Of a stretch of DNA of 64,000 nt, positions 8,687 to 18,145 are shown piece by piece. The position numbers were made by a program, and so were the translations under genes. The notes beneath the pieces were generated by a model, which saw nothing but the letters and a program-made list of their open reading frames with translations, did not search any database and had not been told where the DNA came from. Every line of letters starts with the position of its first letter. The stretch's first letter is position 1. Source of the DNA: Actinoplanes sichuanensis (lineage in GTDB: Bacteria; Actinomycetota; Actinomycetes; Mycobacteriales; Micromonosporaceae); contig NZ_AP028461.1 in assembly GCF_033097365.1 (NCBI RefSeq), forward strand, positions 682,001 to 746,000, given 5' to 3'.

Positions 8687-10234
8687 TCAGCTCAGCTCGC
8701 GCTTGAGCAACTTGCCGGTCGCCGTCATCGGCAGCGACTCGACGATCTTGACGACTCGAGGGTACTTGTAGGCGGCCATCTGTTCCCGGCCCCAGGCCAC
8801 CAGTTCCTCCTCGGTGGCTGAAGCGCCCGGCTTCAAGATCACGAACGCCTTGATCTCCTCGCCGTGGCTCTCGTGTGGCACGCCGATCACCGCCGACAGC
8901 GACACCGCCTCGTGGGTGAGCAGAACCTCCTCGATCTCCCGCGGGTAGACGTTGAAGCCACCCCGGATGATCATGTCCTTGGCCCGGTCGACGATGTAGT
9001 ACCAGCCGTCCTTGTCTCGACGGGCCAGGTCGCCGGTGCGGAACCAGCCGTCCCGCATCACCTCGGCGGTCGCCTCCGGCCGGCCGATGTACCCGCGGAA
9101 GATGTTGTGGCCGCGGATCGCGATCTCGCCGATCTCGTCCGGGTTGTCGACGCTGTTCCAATCCCCGTCGATCAGCTTCACCTCGACACCCCAGATCGGG
9201 ATGCCGATCGATCCGGGACGTGGCTCGTGCCCCGGTGCACTGAACGTCGCGACCGGAGACGTCTCGGACAGCCCGTACCCCTCGAGGATGGTGACGCCGA
9301 ACCGCTCCTTGACCGCCTTGATGATCTCCACCGGCAGGCTGGAACCGCCGGAAACGGCGATCCGCATGTTCGCCGCGATCCGTTCGACGTCCACGCCCTC
9401 CTTCAGGGCGTTGAGTAGCCCCCAGTACATCGTCGGCACACCCGCGAAGAACGTCACGTTCTCGCTCTGCAGCAGCTGAACCGCCGCTTCCGGGTCGAAA
9501 CGGGGCAGCAGCACCAGAGTCGAGGCGGTGGAGAAACCGGCGTTCATGTTCACCGTCGAGCCGAACGAGTGGAACAACGGGAGCACGAGCAGATGCGTGT
9601 CGGTGGCCGGCTGCGTGCCGAACAGCCGGTTACAGGTGAGCGCGTTCAGCACCAGGTTCGAGTGGGAAAGTTCGGCGCCCTTGGCCTGGCCGGTGGTCCC
9701 GCTGGTGTACAGGATCACGGCGGCGTCGGTCTCCGACCGCTGCACCGTCTCGAAGACCGGCGACTGCCCGGCCAGCCCCGCGCCCATGGTCTCCGCGCCC
9801 TCGATCGGCGACGCCGCCGCCGGGTCCGCGGTGATCAGGAAGAAGTGCTCGGTGCTGTCGACCTCGTTGAAACCGGCGAAACCCTCGGCGCCCATGGGTA
9901 GTTCCGGGGTGCCCTGGAAGCAGAAGTACGCCTTCGCGCCGGAGTCACGCAGGTGATATGCGATCTCCCGGCCCTTGAGCAGCACGTTCAGCGGCACCAC
10001 GACCGCGCCGGCCTTGAGGATGCCGTAGTAGACGATCGGGAAGTACGGAAGGTTCGGGCAGGTCAGCGCGACCTTGTCACCAGGCTGGATGCCACGTGAC
10101 CGGAGCAGACCGGCCACCTGGTTGGCCGCTGCGTTCACCTGCGCGTATGTCAGACGCTGCGGGCCGAGCACCACAGCGGCGCGCTCCGGGTGGTTACGGG
10201 CGCTGTCCTCCAGAAGAACGGAGAGGTTGAGCAT
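8687..10234 (-). CDS. AMP-forming acyl-CoA ligase
   Basis: 515-residue ANL-superfamily enzyme that activates a carboxylic acid to the acyl-AMP and then the CoA thioester. Visible motifs: P-loop YTSGTTGQAKGAE (about 177-189), the GYGLSETSP motif (about 318), WFRTGDLA (about 400), the hinge DRAKDMI near 415 and the C-terminal Lys in GKLLKREL. The length is typical of medium/long-chain or aromatic acyl-CoA synthetases; the substrate is not readable. No signal peptide. It has no partner beta-oxidation genes nearby and is divergent from the EAL/HDOD gene. Confidence 0.93.
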   Translation of the reverse strand: MLNLSVLLEDSARNHPERAAVVLGPQRLTYAQVNAAANQVAGLLRSRGIQPGDKVALTCPNLPYFPIVYYGILKAGAVVVPLNVLLKGREIAYHLRDSGAKAYFCFQGTPELPMGAEGFAGFNEVDSTEHFFLITADPAAASPIEGAETMGAGLAGQSPVFETVQRSETDAAVILYTSGTTGQAKGAELSHSNLVLNALTCNRLFGTQPATDTHLLVLPLFHSFGSTVNMNAGFSTASTLVLLPRFDPEAAVQLLQSENVTFFAGVPTMYWGLLNALKEGVDVERIAANMRIAVSGGSSLPVEIIKAVKERFGVTILEGYGLSETSPVATFSAPGHEPRPGSIGIPIWGVEVKLIDGDWNSVDNPDEIGEIAIRGHNIFRGYIGRPEATAEVMRDGWFRTGDLARRDKDGWYYIVDRAKDMIIRGGFNVYPREIEEVLLTHEAVSLSAVIGVPHESHGEEIKAFVILKPGASATEEELVAWGREQMAAYKYPRVVKIVESLPMTATGKLLKRELS

Positions 10235-10354
10235 GTGGTGGAACCCTTCTTACCGATGAGTTGTGACGGCTGTCTCATCCCAACATGCGTGGCGGCGCCG
10301 GTGGAAGGCTCCGTTTCGCCTTTGTTTCCTCGCGTCTTTCTTTAGGTCGGCTGC

Positions 10355-11626
10355 TTGTCTGCCGAATGCACCGGCGTGGGAATCCCGGTGTTGGATGCGG
10401 TACACGTGGGGCGTCAGCCGATCTTCGACGTCCATGGCGTCGTCGTGGCTTACGAACTGCTGTTCCGTGGCCGTATGGACGACGTCGCGTCAGGGCGGCA
10501 GGACACATACGCCACCAGCGCCGTCATGGTGAACGCTTTCACCGAGTTCGGCATCGCTGAAGTGGCCGGCAACCGGCCGTGCTTCATCAACCTCACCCGT
10601 GAGTTCGTGACCGGGCGGCTTCCGTTGCCGTTCGGCCCCGAACAGGTGGTACTCGAGGTTCTGGAGACGGTCCACGTCGACGACGAGGTGATCACCGGGC
10701 TCACCGCCCTTCGCGAGGCCGGATACAAGATCGCACTCGACGACTTCGTCTGGGGCTCCGGTCACGAACAGCTCCTCGGCCTCGCGTCGTACGTCAAACT
10801 CGACCTCCTCGACGGCGACCTCAGCCGCCTCGCCGAGATCGTCGCGGCGTGCCGCGAGTATCCGGACATCGAACTGGTCGCCGAACGCCTGGAGACCGAC
10901 GAGCAGGTCGCCATCGCCGACCGGTACGGGATGGAACTGCGGCAGGGGTACGCGCTGAGCCGCCCCCAGGTCCTCAGCACCCCCAGCCTGTCGCCGTCCC
11001 GGCTTCGCCGCCTCGAACTCGTCGCGGCCCTGATGTCTCCCGACGTCCCGCTCGAGAAGATCACCTCGATCATCGTCAGCGACCCCGCTCTCGCCCTGCG
11101 CGTGCTGCGGGTCAGCAATTCGGTGGCGGCCGGCGTGGTCAGCCGCATCTCGTCGGTCCGGCAGGCGGTCATGCTCGTCGGCCTCAACCGAATCCGCCGC
11201 TGGGCCACCCTGATGGTCGTCGACGATGTCGCCGAGGCCCCCGAGGAGCAGCTCCTCACCGCGCTCGCACAGGCCCGCCTGTGCGAGAGTCTGGCCCCGC
11301 GCTTCCGTGCGGACCCGGGCGCCGCCTTCGTGGCGGGCCTGGTCACCGGCATGGCCCGTCTGATGGCCATGACCCCGGCCGCGATGGCCGAGCAGTTGCC
11401 GCTGACGACCGAGGTCTCCGACGCCCTCACCGTGGGCACGGGCCGCCTCGGCGACGTGCTGCGGGCGGTTCGTGCCTATGAGAACGGCGAATGGGGTTCC
11501 GGCGACCTGGCCGGCCTCTCCCTGGACGCGATGCGCTGGTCCACCCGGACGCTCACCGCCGCCCACCGCTTCTCCCCGAGCCCCACCAAACGCCGCCGAG
11601 GCCCAGCCGCCCCCCGCCCCGTCTGA
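10355..11626 (+). CDS. EAL-like/HDOD two-domain signalling protein
   Basis: About 423 residues. The N-terminal half resembles the degenerate EAL domain of YuxH-type proteins: VGRQPIFD, then YELLFRG where an active enzyme has the EAL/ExL signature, and later DDFVWG. The C-terminal half (about 205-400) is an HDOD domain (SDPALALRVLRVSNS, then VGLNRIRRW). Such proteins act as c-di-GMP-linked or stress-linked adaptors rather than active phosphodiesterases. The start is uncertain: TTG 10355, GTG 10376 and GTG 10388 are all in frame and none has a strong ribosome binding site. A GGDEF cyclase lies 18 kb away. Confidence 0.85.
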   Translation: MSAECTGVGIPVLDAVHVGRQPIFDVHGVVVAYELLFRGRMDDVASGRQDTYATSAVMVNAFTEFGIAEVAGNRPCFINLTREFVTGRLPLPFGPEQVVLEVLETVHVDDEVITGLTALREAGYKIALDDFVWGSGHEQLLGLASYVKLDLLDGDLSRLAEIVAACREYPDIELVAERLETDEQVAIADRYGMELRQGYALSRPQVLSTPSLSPSRLRRLELVAALMSPDVPLEKITSIIVSDPALALRVLRVSNSVAAGVVSRISSVRQAVMLVGLNRIRRWATLMVVDDVAEAPEEQLLTALAQARLCESLAPRFRADPGAAFVAGLVTGMARLMAMTPAAMAEQLPLTTEVSDALTVGTGRLGDVLRAVRAYENGEWGSGDLAGLSLDAMRWSTRTLTAAHRFSPSPTKRRRGPAAPRPV

Positions 11627-11949
11627 CCGTCCCACGCCCACCCCTCCCTCGCTCCAGATCAGTCAGTCCACCCGTCGCACCCCGGGCTTTCGCACCCCCG
11701 GGGCACCCCCCCAGGCACACCAGCCGTGCCCGGCTCGCCCCGGCCAGTCCGGCTCGGGCGGCCCACCTCGGGGCGGCTCGCTCTGGCCGGTGTACCTCTC
11801 GCCTGGTCTGCCATGGCCCGCTGGCCGGTGTCGGCCGGTCGCTGCGGGCCGTCCGCTGCGGCTCATCTCGTTGTCAACCTGTCGTCGGGCCGGCTGTTCG
11901 CTGCGGCCGTTCGTCGGGGTCGGCCGCGTTCGCCAGGGAAGTCACGCTC
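11627..11949. other. Intergenic gap, no gene recognised
   Basis: 323 bases between two convergent genes. It is rich in C/T runs, then in GGCCGGT-like words. I see no supported coding sequence, terminator or RNA. Confidence 0.5.
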
Positions 11950-14256
11950 CTAAGAATCGGTGCTCCTTCCTCGAAGGATTGGGAACGATGCAGCCAGGAC
12001 CGCGAGGGCCGCGCAGACGGTGGTGACCGCCGCGGTCACGCCCCAAGGCATGATCAGCGCGATTTCGCGGCCGATCTCGTCCTCCACCGCGGCTCGGACT
12101 CCGGCCAGCGAGACGACCGCGACCAGCCCGCCGAGAACCGCACCGACGGTGACCGCCAGCAGTGCCTCCGCGGTGACGACCCGGACCACCTGACCGGTCC
12201 CGGCCCCGGCCAGCCGGAGCGCCCGGAACTCCCCGCGGCGGGCAGCGGTCGCCATCAGCAGCGTGTTGCCGACCGCGATGGCGGTGTACCCCGCGGATAG
12301 CCCGATCAGGGCCAGCAGGAACAGATCGATCAACCGGCCCTCGTCCTCGATCTCCTCCATGACGAAGTCGTGAATCGCGAGCGTGCGCGCCCCGGGGACC
12401 GGCACCACCTCCCTGTCCAACATGATCATGCCGGTCAGCGCATCCGGGTCATGCTGCCGGACCAGCCCCGACGGAATGCTGGTCTCGTCCGCCACGGCCT
12501 TCACCGACAGTTGTGTCTCGGCCCCGTCGACGAACCGGACCGTCACCGCATCACCTGCCGCGACACCCAGTTCCGCGGCGCTCAACCGGTCGAGCACCAG
12601 AGCATCGCCCCGCCCGGTCGCGTCCCGGCCGGCGGTGCTGTCTCCGTGGGTGATCAGCAGACGGGTGGTGAGCGCGGGCTCGGCCCCCTGGGCGGTGACC
12701 GCGGCCGCCGACAGCCCGGGCGTGCCATCCGGGACCAGCACGGTGCCCTCCGGATAGCGGGCCGTCTCGTCGATCCCGGCGGCCACCTCGATCGTCGCGA
12801 CCGTCCCGGCGAGCAGCACGGTCAACCCGACGGTCGCCAGTACCGGCGCGGCAGTCGACGCGACCCGGCGAACTCCCGTCAGAGTCCCCTCCCGAACCAG
12901 CATGCCCGTGGCGGTGCCGCGCCAGGGGCGAGCCACCACCCGGACCAGCGGAACGATCAGCACCGGCGACAACAACGCAGCCCCTGACAACAGCAGCATC
13001 GCGGCGCCCAGACCGGCCGTACTGCGTGTCTCCAGCGGCAGCGAGGGCATCGCGGCGAGCAGAACGCCGCCCCCGATCCCGCAGAGGAACCCGACGACCC
13101 AGCGGGTGGGAGTCATCGAGCGCGGGTCGGCGGCCGCCTCGCGCAACGCGTCCAGCGGAGCGATCCGGCTGGCCCGCCGGGCCGCGGCCGTCACTCCACC
13201 CAGGGCCACGATCAGCCCGAGCAGGACCGCTCCGGCCAGCGCCATGGGCTGCCACGTCACGGTGAAGCCGGCGGGCTCCAGACCGTTGCCGACCATCGGC
13301 CCGGCCAGCAGGGGAGCGGCCATCAGCCCGGCCGGCGCGCCGAGCAGCCCGGCGAGCAGGGCGATCAGCGCCGTCTCGGCATACATCATCCGCCGCACCT
13401 GCCCCGGAGTCGCCCCGACCGCCCGCAGCAGCCCGAGCTCGCGTCGTCGTTGCGCCGCACTCAGCGCACACGTGGAGGACACCACGAACACGGTCGCGAA
13501 CGCGCCGAGCGTGACCAGCGCGATCAGCAGCTGTGCGCCGATCCACCGGATCCGGGTGACGGAGTCGGGCTCCAGCGCGTCCCGGTCACTGCCGGACCGG
13601 ACCACGCCATCCGTGCCCACGACAGCCGCCGCGGCATCGGCCACCCGCTGCGGATCCCCGGTCACGGTCAGACCGATCACGCGGACACCCGATGCCCGCC
13701 GCGCGGCCTCCCGGTCGGTCACATAGAGCCCGGGCCCGTCCACGGTCCCGGTGACCAGCCACTTCTCCGGCCCGGCCGAGGTGAGTACCGCGACCGACTC
13801 ACCGGGAGTCGTGCCGGGGCCGGCCGCCACCTCACCGGGAGCCGCTGGGGCACGGCCGCTGGTCAGGCGATAACCGCCGAGAGCCGCGGACGACCAGGCG
13901 TGCCCGTCGAGCAGGGCGGCCTGGGCGTCGCCGGTTGGCCGGCCCGACTCCAGGCGCTGGACGTAGAACCATGGGTCGGGGACGGCGGCCGTCACACCCG
14001 CCAACTCGGCCAGACGGGTGGCGAGTGCGGTCGCCTGCGCCGCTGTCCAGGACTGCCGGTCGCGATCGTCGCCAGTGCCCGGGTCGGGTGGTGTGATCAG
14101 CACCGGTGCCAGGTCGTAGCGGGCCGGCGCCTGCGGCCGTGAGCTCAGATAGAGCGCCGCCGACCCGGCGACGACTGCGACACCCAGGAACACCGCGACG
14201 AACATGCCGGCGAAACTCGCGAATCGATGCCGGACCATGGCCCACGCCGCGCTCAC
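11950..14256 (-). CDS. FtsX/MacB-type ABC transporter permease
   Basis: 768 residues. An N-terminal membrane helix (about 12-35) is followed by an extracytoplasmic domain. Then come two clusters of FtsX-type helices (about 240-370 and 420-490), a second extracytoplasmic domain, and a final helix set (about 640-760). The shape is that of the large single-chain permeases that work with MacB/LolD-like ATPases on lipoproteins, peptides or antibiotics at the membrane. The GTG start overlaps the ATPase stop (GTGA), so the two are translationally coupled. The divergent two-component system at 15119 is likely to control the pair. Confidence 0.9.
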   Translation of the reverse strand: MSAAWAMVRHRFASFAGMFVAVFLGVAVVAGSAALYLSSRPQAPARYDLAPVLITPPDPGTGDDRDRQSWTAAQATALATRLAELAGVTAAVPDPWFYVQRLESGRPTGDAQAALLDGHAWSSAALGGYRLTSGRAPAAPGEVAAGPGTTPGESVAVLTSAGPEKWLVTGTVDGPGLYVTDREAARRASGVRVIGLTVTGDPQRVADAAAAVVGTDGVVRSGSDRDALEPDSVTRIRWIGAQLLIALVTLGAFATVFVVSSTCALSAAQRRRELGLLRAVGATPGQVRRMMYAETALIALLAGLLGAPAGLMAAPLLAGPMVGNGLEPAGFTVTWQPMALAGAVLLGLIVALGGVTAAARRASRIAPLDALREAAADPRSMTPTRWVVGFLCGIGGGVLLAAMPSLPLETRSTAGLGAAMLLLSGAALLSPVLIVPLVRVVARPWRGTATGMLVREGTLTGVRRVASTAAPVLATVGLTVLLAGTVATIEVAAGIDETARYPEGTVLVPDGTPGLSAAAVTAQGAEPALTTRLLITHGDSTAGRDATGRGDALVLDRLSAAELGVAAGDAVTVRFVDGAETQLSVKAVADETSIPSGLVRQHDPDALTGMIMLDREVVPVPGARTLAIHDFVMEEIEDEGRLIDLFLLALIGLSAGYTAIAVGNTLLMATAARRGEFRALRLAGAGTGQVVRVVTAEALLAVTVGAVLGGLVAVVSLAGVRAAVEDEIGREIALIMPWGVTAAVTTVCAALAVLAASFPILRGRSTDS

Positions 14257-15020
14257 CGGGTCACCACCGTGTGCTGGGCGTGAGCGATGTGCAGAGCGAT
14301 CCGCTCCGCGCCGACCGCACCGGGCAACTCGTCGAACACCCGTCCGTCGGCCAGGAACAGCACCCGATCGGCGGTGGCGGCGGCCAGCGGGTCATGGGTC
14401 ACCATCACGATCGTCTGCCGATGACGGTCCACCGCCTCGCGCAGCAGGTGCAGCACAGCGGCGCCGGACGCCGCGTCCAGCGCGCCGGTCGGCTCGTCGG
14501 CGAAGAGCACCGCAGGCCGGGACACCAGCGCGCGGGCGATCGCCACGCGCTGCTGCTGACCCCCGGACAGCTCGGACGGCCGATGCCCCTCGCGGCCGGC
14601 CAGACCCACCTCGGCCAGCATCGCGGTCACCGCACCCGGCTCCGGACGACGCCCGGCCAGGCGCAGCGGCAACGCCACATTCTGCGCCGCGGTCAGCGCC
14701 GGAACGAGATTGAACGACTGGAAGACGAAGCCGACCCGGCTACGTCGAAGACGGGTCAGCGCCCGCTCGCTCAGGCCACCGACCGGCACGCCGTCGATGA
14801 CCACCTCGCCGCCGGACAGCCGGTCCAGCCCCGCCGCACAGTGCAGCAACGTGGACTTGCCCGACCCCGACGGGCCCATGACGGCGGTGAAGGTGCCCGC
14901 TGCGAACCTGGCGTCCACCCGATCCAGAGCCGTCACCGCGCGCTCGCCGGTCCCATATGTCTTGGTCGCCGCCTGCAGCTCGACCGCTGGTGTTCCGTGA
15001 TCCGTCATGCCGACCAGCAA
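14253..15020 (-). CDS. MacB/LolD-type ABC transporter ATPase
   Basis: 255 residues. Walker A GPSGSGKSTLL (about 50-60), Q-loop in FVFQSFNLVPALTA, signature LSGGQQQRVAIARAL (about 152), Walker B VLFADEPTGALD and the switch His in VMVTHDPLAA. This is the standard nucleotide-binding subunit for FtsX-type permeases. It is the first gene of a two-gene operon with the permease at 11950. About 100 bases separate its start from the divergent histidine kinase gene. Confidence 0.95.
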   Translation of the reverse strand: MLVGMTDHGTPAVELQAATKTYGTGERAVTALDRVDARFAAGTFTAVMGPSGSGKSTLLHCAAGLDRLSGGEVVIDGVPVGGLSERALTRLRRSRVGFVFQSFNLVPALTAAQNVALPLRLAGRRPEPGAVTAMLAEVGLAGREGHRPSELSGGQQQRVAIARALVSRPAVLFADEPTGALDAASGAAVLHLLREAVDRHRQTIVMVTHDPLAAATADRVLFLADGRVFDELPGAVGAERIALHIAHAQHTVVTR

Positions 15021-15118
15021 ACCGGCCCAGCGGCTCCGGCACAGTCACGCAGAGTCCACACTCGAAGGTAAACCCAGCACTACCGACAGCGGCCCGGCCG
15101 GCCGGTAGCGTTCCGGTC

Positions 15119-16357
15119 ATGCAGCCCCGCAACGCGCTCGAAGCGCTCACTCTGCGGCCGACGGAGCTGTTGCGTTCGTCCTGGCCATGGCGTTCGCTCG
15201 CCTACCTGGTGAGCGGCTCGCTGCTCGGCGCCGCGACCATCGCGGCGGTCGTCGTCATGCTCGCCCTCGGCACCCTGCTGGCCGCGGTGATCGTCGGTGT
15301 CGCCGGTTACGTGGGGTGTCTACTCTCCGGCATCGTCGTGGCCCGGGTTGAGCGGCGGCGGCTGCGCCTGGTCGACCACGACGAGCTGCTCGACCCACAC
15401 CGGCCGCCGCCACGGGCAGGCCTCCGGGCCTGGGTCACCCTGCGGCTACGGGAGGAGGCGACCTGGCGGGAGCTGTTCTATGCGGCGCTCGCGGCGGCGA
15501 TGCTGAGCTGGATGGATCTACTCGTTCTCGTCGGCGTGACGTACACCCTGCTGATCTCGGTCGGCGCGCCGTGGACCATCGCCGACGAGCCGCTCTCCTC
15601 GACCCTGCCCGCCACCGTGGCCGGGTTGCTGCTGGGGCCGATCCTGATCTATCCGGTGATCGCCTGGGCGGGTGCCCGCGCGGCGATGGCCAGAGCCATG
15701 CTGACACCACCCGACGAGGCACGGCTGAGAGAGCTGACCCGTTCGCGGGCACGACTCGTCGACGCCTTCGAGGTGGAGCGCCGGCGCATCGAGCGCGACC
15801 TGCACGACGGCGCTCAGCAGCGCCTCGTCGCGCTCAGCATGCAGCTCGGCATGGCCCGCCTGGAGGTGCCGGCCGACTCGCCAGGCGCCGAGTCGCTCGC
15901 CGCGGCACATCTGCTCGCCAAACAGGCCCTCACCGACCTGCGGGAGCTGATCCGTGGCGTACACCCGAAGGTCTTGACCGACCGCGGCCTGGCTGCGGCT
16001 GTGGGGGAGGTGGCGTCCGTCGCGCCGCTGCCCGTCGACCTCGATCTGCGACTGCCCGGGCGGCTGCCGTCGGCGGTCGAGGTGACCGCCTATTTCGTGG
16101 TGTCCGAGGCGCTGACCAATGTGGCCAAGCACGCCGGGGCCGAGCGGGCCCGGGTCGAGGCGTTCCTGACCGGCGATCGGCTGATCGTGCGGATCCACGA
16201 CGACGGCTGTGGCGGCGCCGATCCGGCCACCGGTTCCGGTCTGATGGGGCTCGCCGACCGGGTGGCGGTCCTCGACGGGACGGTGAACCTGTCGAGTCCG
16301 GCCGGTGGCCCTACGTTGTTGCGAGTGGAGATTCCGGTGCCGGAGGCGGTTGTATGA
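15119..16357 (+). CDS. NarL-type sensor histidine kinase
   Basis: 412 residues from ATG 15119. The membrane-bound N-terminal sensor has four helices within about 25-190. The HisKA_3 dimerisation domain has the phospho-acceptor His in ERDLHDGAQQRL (about residue 225). The HATPase domain has SEALTNVAKHA (about 330), DDGCGG and GSGLMGLADRV. Its stop overlaps the response-regulator start (ATGA). It is divergent from the FtsX-type ABC exporter, the usual layout for a system that senses envelope-active compounds and induces the exporter; that link is inferred. Confidence 0.93.
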   Translation: MQPRNALEALTLRPTELLRSSWPWRSLAYLVSGSLLGAATIAAVVVMLALGTLLAAVIVGVAGYVGCLLSGIVVARVERRRLRLVDHDELLDPHRPPPRAGLRAWVTLRLREEATWRELFYAALAAAMLSWMDLLVLVGVTYTLLISVGAPWTIADEPLSSTLPATVAGLLLGPILIYPVIAWAGARAAMARAMLTPPDEARLRELTRSRARLVDAFEVERRRIERDLHDGAQQRLVALSMQLGMARLEVPADSPGAESLAAAHLLAKQALTDLRELIRGVHPKVLTDRGLAAAVGEVASVAPLPVDLDLRLPGRLPSAVEVTAYFVVSEALTNVAKHAGAERARVEAFLTGDRLIVRIHDDGCGGADPATGSGLMGLADRVAVLDGTVNLSSPAGGPTLLRVEIPVPEAVV

Positions 16358-16995
16358 GAGTGGTCATCGCGGAAGACGGCGTGATCGTGCGGGAGGGTGT
16401 GGCCGGCATGCTGCGCCGGTTCGGGCACGAGGTGGTCGCCGCGGTCGGGGATGCCGTCGCCCTGCGCGAGGCGGTCGCCGAGCACCGGCCGGATGTGGTC
16501 GTCACCGACGTGCGGATGCCACCCGGGTTCAGCGACGAGGGTCTTCAGGCCGCTATCGAGATGCGGAAGGCCGACCCGAAGCTTCCGGTTCTGGTGCTCA
16601 GCCAATATGTCGAGCAGACCTATGCCGCCGAGCTGATCGATTCCGAGCACGAGGCAGGCATCGGATACCTGCTGAAGGACCGCATCGGTGAGGTCGCCGA
16701 GTTCGTCGACGCGCTTGAGAGGGTGGCGCGGGGCCGCACTGTGGTCGACCAGGAGGTGGTCCGGCAGTTGCTGGGCCGCCGTCGTGACCCGTTGCACCGG
16801 CTTACCGCTCGCGAGCGGGAGGTCCTGGCGTTGATGGCCGAGGGACGTTCGAACACCGGTATCGCCCGGGAACTCGTCGTCACCGAGGCCATGGTCGCCA
16901 AACACATAAACAGCCTGCTCGCCAAACTCGAGCTCCCACCCGATAGCGACGACCACCGCCGGGTTCGCGCCGTCCTCGCCTATCTGCGCGGCTGA
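16354..16995 (+). CDS. NarL/LuxR-type response regulator
   Basis: 213 residues. The receiver domain has acidic EDG near the N-terminus, phospho-acceptor Asp in VVVTDVRMP (about 52) and Lys in YLLKDRI (about 108). The C-terminal LuxR HTH has LTAREREVLALMAEGRS followed by VAKHINSLLAKL. It is translationally coupled to the kinase at 15119 and probably regulates the divergent ABC exporter. Confidence 0.94.
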   Translation: MRVVIAEDGVIVREGVAGMLRRFGHEVVAAVGDAVALREAVAEHRPDVVVTDVRMPPGFSDEGLQAAIEMRKADPKLPVLVLSQYVEQTYAAELIDSEHEAGIGYLLKDRIGEVAEFVDALERVARGRTVVDQEVVRQLLGRRRDPLHRLTAREREVLALMAEGRSNTGIARELVVTEAMVAKHINSLLAKLELPPDSDDHRRVRAVLAYLRG

Positions 16996-17281
16996 TCATC
17001 GTGCCAAGAGGAATCGGTCAGAGGGCCGCACCGGGGAGTGGTTAGAGGGCCGTATGCAGCGGAGTGGTGGGAGGGCCGTGCGCCGAGGAGCGGTAGGAGG
17101 GCCGTGTGCCGGGAAACGCCGGGAGGGCCGTGTGCCGCAGAGCTGCGGGTGGGCCGCGCGCCGGGGAGCGCCGGGAGGGCCGTTTGCCGGGAAGCGGCCA
17201 GAGAACCGTCCCGGCTGTCGCGACCAAGATTCCACTTGTGGCCGGACGTCGACCGGCCGGGGGAGGGGAGGGGCCGGTGGG
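16996..17281. repeat. Degenerate GGGAGGGCCGTGTGCCG repeats between convergent genes
   Basis: 286 bases between the response regulator stop and the intradiol-like gene stop. From about 17005 to 17216 a roughly 27-30 base unit built around GAGGGCCGT-GTGCCG recurs about eight times with substitutions. No open frame in it looks like a gene. It may act as a bidirectional transcript end, but no clean hairpin stands out. Confidence 0.65.
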
Positions 17282-17866
17282 TCAGTCGCCCACGGTCACG
17301 GTGATTGTGGCGAGCAAGCCCGCGGACAGGTCGAAGCGGTCGCGGGGGACGACGTTGAGCGGGCCGCCGGCGGTGGGCTGGGGGTCATCGGTGGGGGCCA
17401 GACCGGCTGCCACCTGGCCGGCGATCTGTTCCGGGATGTAGAGAGGGCCCGAGTAGGTGACGGTTCGGCCGCCGGCGAGGTATCCGCCCACGTGGACCGA
17501 GGTGGTGATCTGGACAGGCATTCCGGGTTCGCGGCCGGGGTGGACGGTGCGGAACTCGGCATAGCCCTCGGGGTCGGTGACCTGAGCGCCGCGGAGTTCG
17601 CCGTCGCCGTCGGGTTCACGATGGCGGAGATCGACCACGGCCGCCGAGACCGGGCTGCCGTCGAATGCGTCAAGTACCCGGATTCGCAGCATCAGCGGGA
17701 CGCCGGGGTGATCGCCGGCAATGTCTCGGCGGACCAGTTCCAGGGGGAGGGTGCCGGTCTGGCCCGGTTCCGCGACGGGGAGGCGGGCCGGTTGCGGCCC
17801 TCTGGACACCGGTCGCGGCACCGGCCTGCTGATGACCGGCGTGCTCCGGCTCTCCTCGTTGCGCAC
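17282..17866 (-). CDS. Intradiol-dioxygenase-fold protein lacking iron ligands
   Basis: 194 residues from a GTG with GGGGG upstream. The middle matches the beta-sandwich of intradiol (protocatechuate/catechol) dioxygenases: GSPVSAAVVDLRH, then LRGAQVTDPEGYAEFRTVHPG, then LYIPEQI. The four residues that bind Fe(III) in active enzymes are not there. The first Tyr region is shortened, the YPGWYxGRxxHIH motif has become HPGREPGMPVQIT, and both His are lost. There is no obvious signal peptide; the N-terminus is Arg/Pro-rich. It is probably a non-catalytic carbohydrate- or peptide-binding derivative. There is no catabolic gene beside it. Confidence 0.7.
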   Translation of the reverse strand: MRNEESRSTPVISRPVPRPVSRGPQPARLPVAEPGQTGTLPLELVRRDIAGDHPGVPLMLRIRVLDAFDGSPVSAAVVDLRHREPDGDGELRGAQVTDPEGYAEFRTVHPGREPGMPVQITTSVHVGGYLAGGRTVTYSGPLYIPEQIAGQVAAGLAPTDDPQPTAGGPLNVVPRDRFDLSAGLLATITVTVGD

Positions 17867-18102
17867 GGCAAACCCCCGCTGTAGATCACGTCAACGGAGT
17901 TGATCTTCCAGGAGAAATGCCGACCTAGGGGGCTTTTGAGTTATTTGTCCGCTGTGACAGGGGTGGCTTTCCGTAACAAGTGGCGCGCACACTGCCTGGC
18001 AAGGCGTGGCCACGCTCACCGCCCTGAGCGTGGTCGATCCGGACCGCCTGGCCGGAGTGCGGTCCCACCGGGACGCTTCCACCCGAGTGTCCCGGAAACG
18101 CT

Positions 18103-18135
18103 GCGGGCGGGCGGGGCGTTGCCGCGCCCGCCCGC
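18103..18135 (-). terminator. Perfect 11-bp GC hairpin
   Basis: GCGGGCGGGCG (18103-18113) pairs perfectly with CGCCCGCCCGC (18125-18135) across an 11-base loop. It lies 10 bases beyond the stop of the small ORF at 18146 and about 360 bases beyond the ABC permease stop, so it could end the leftward transcript. There is no U-tract, as is common in actinomycetes. Confidence 0.5.
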
Positions 18136-18145
18136 CTGCAGCGCG

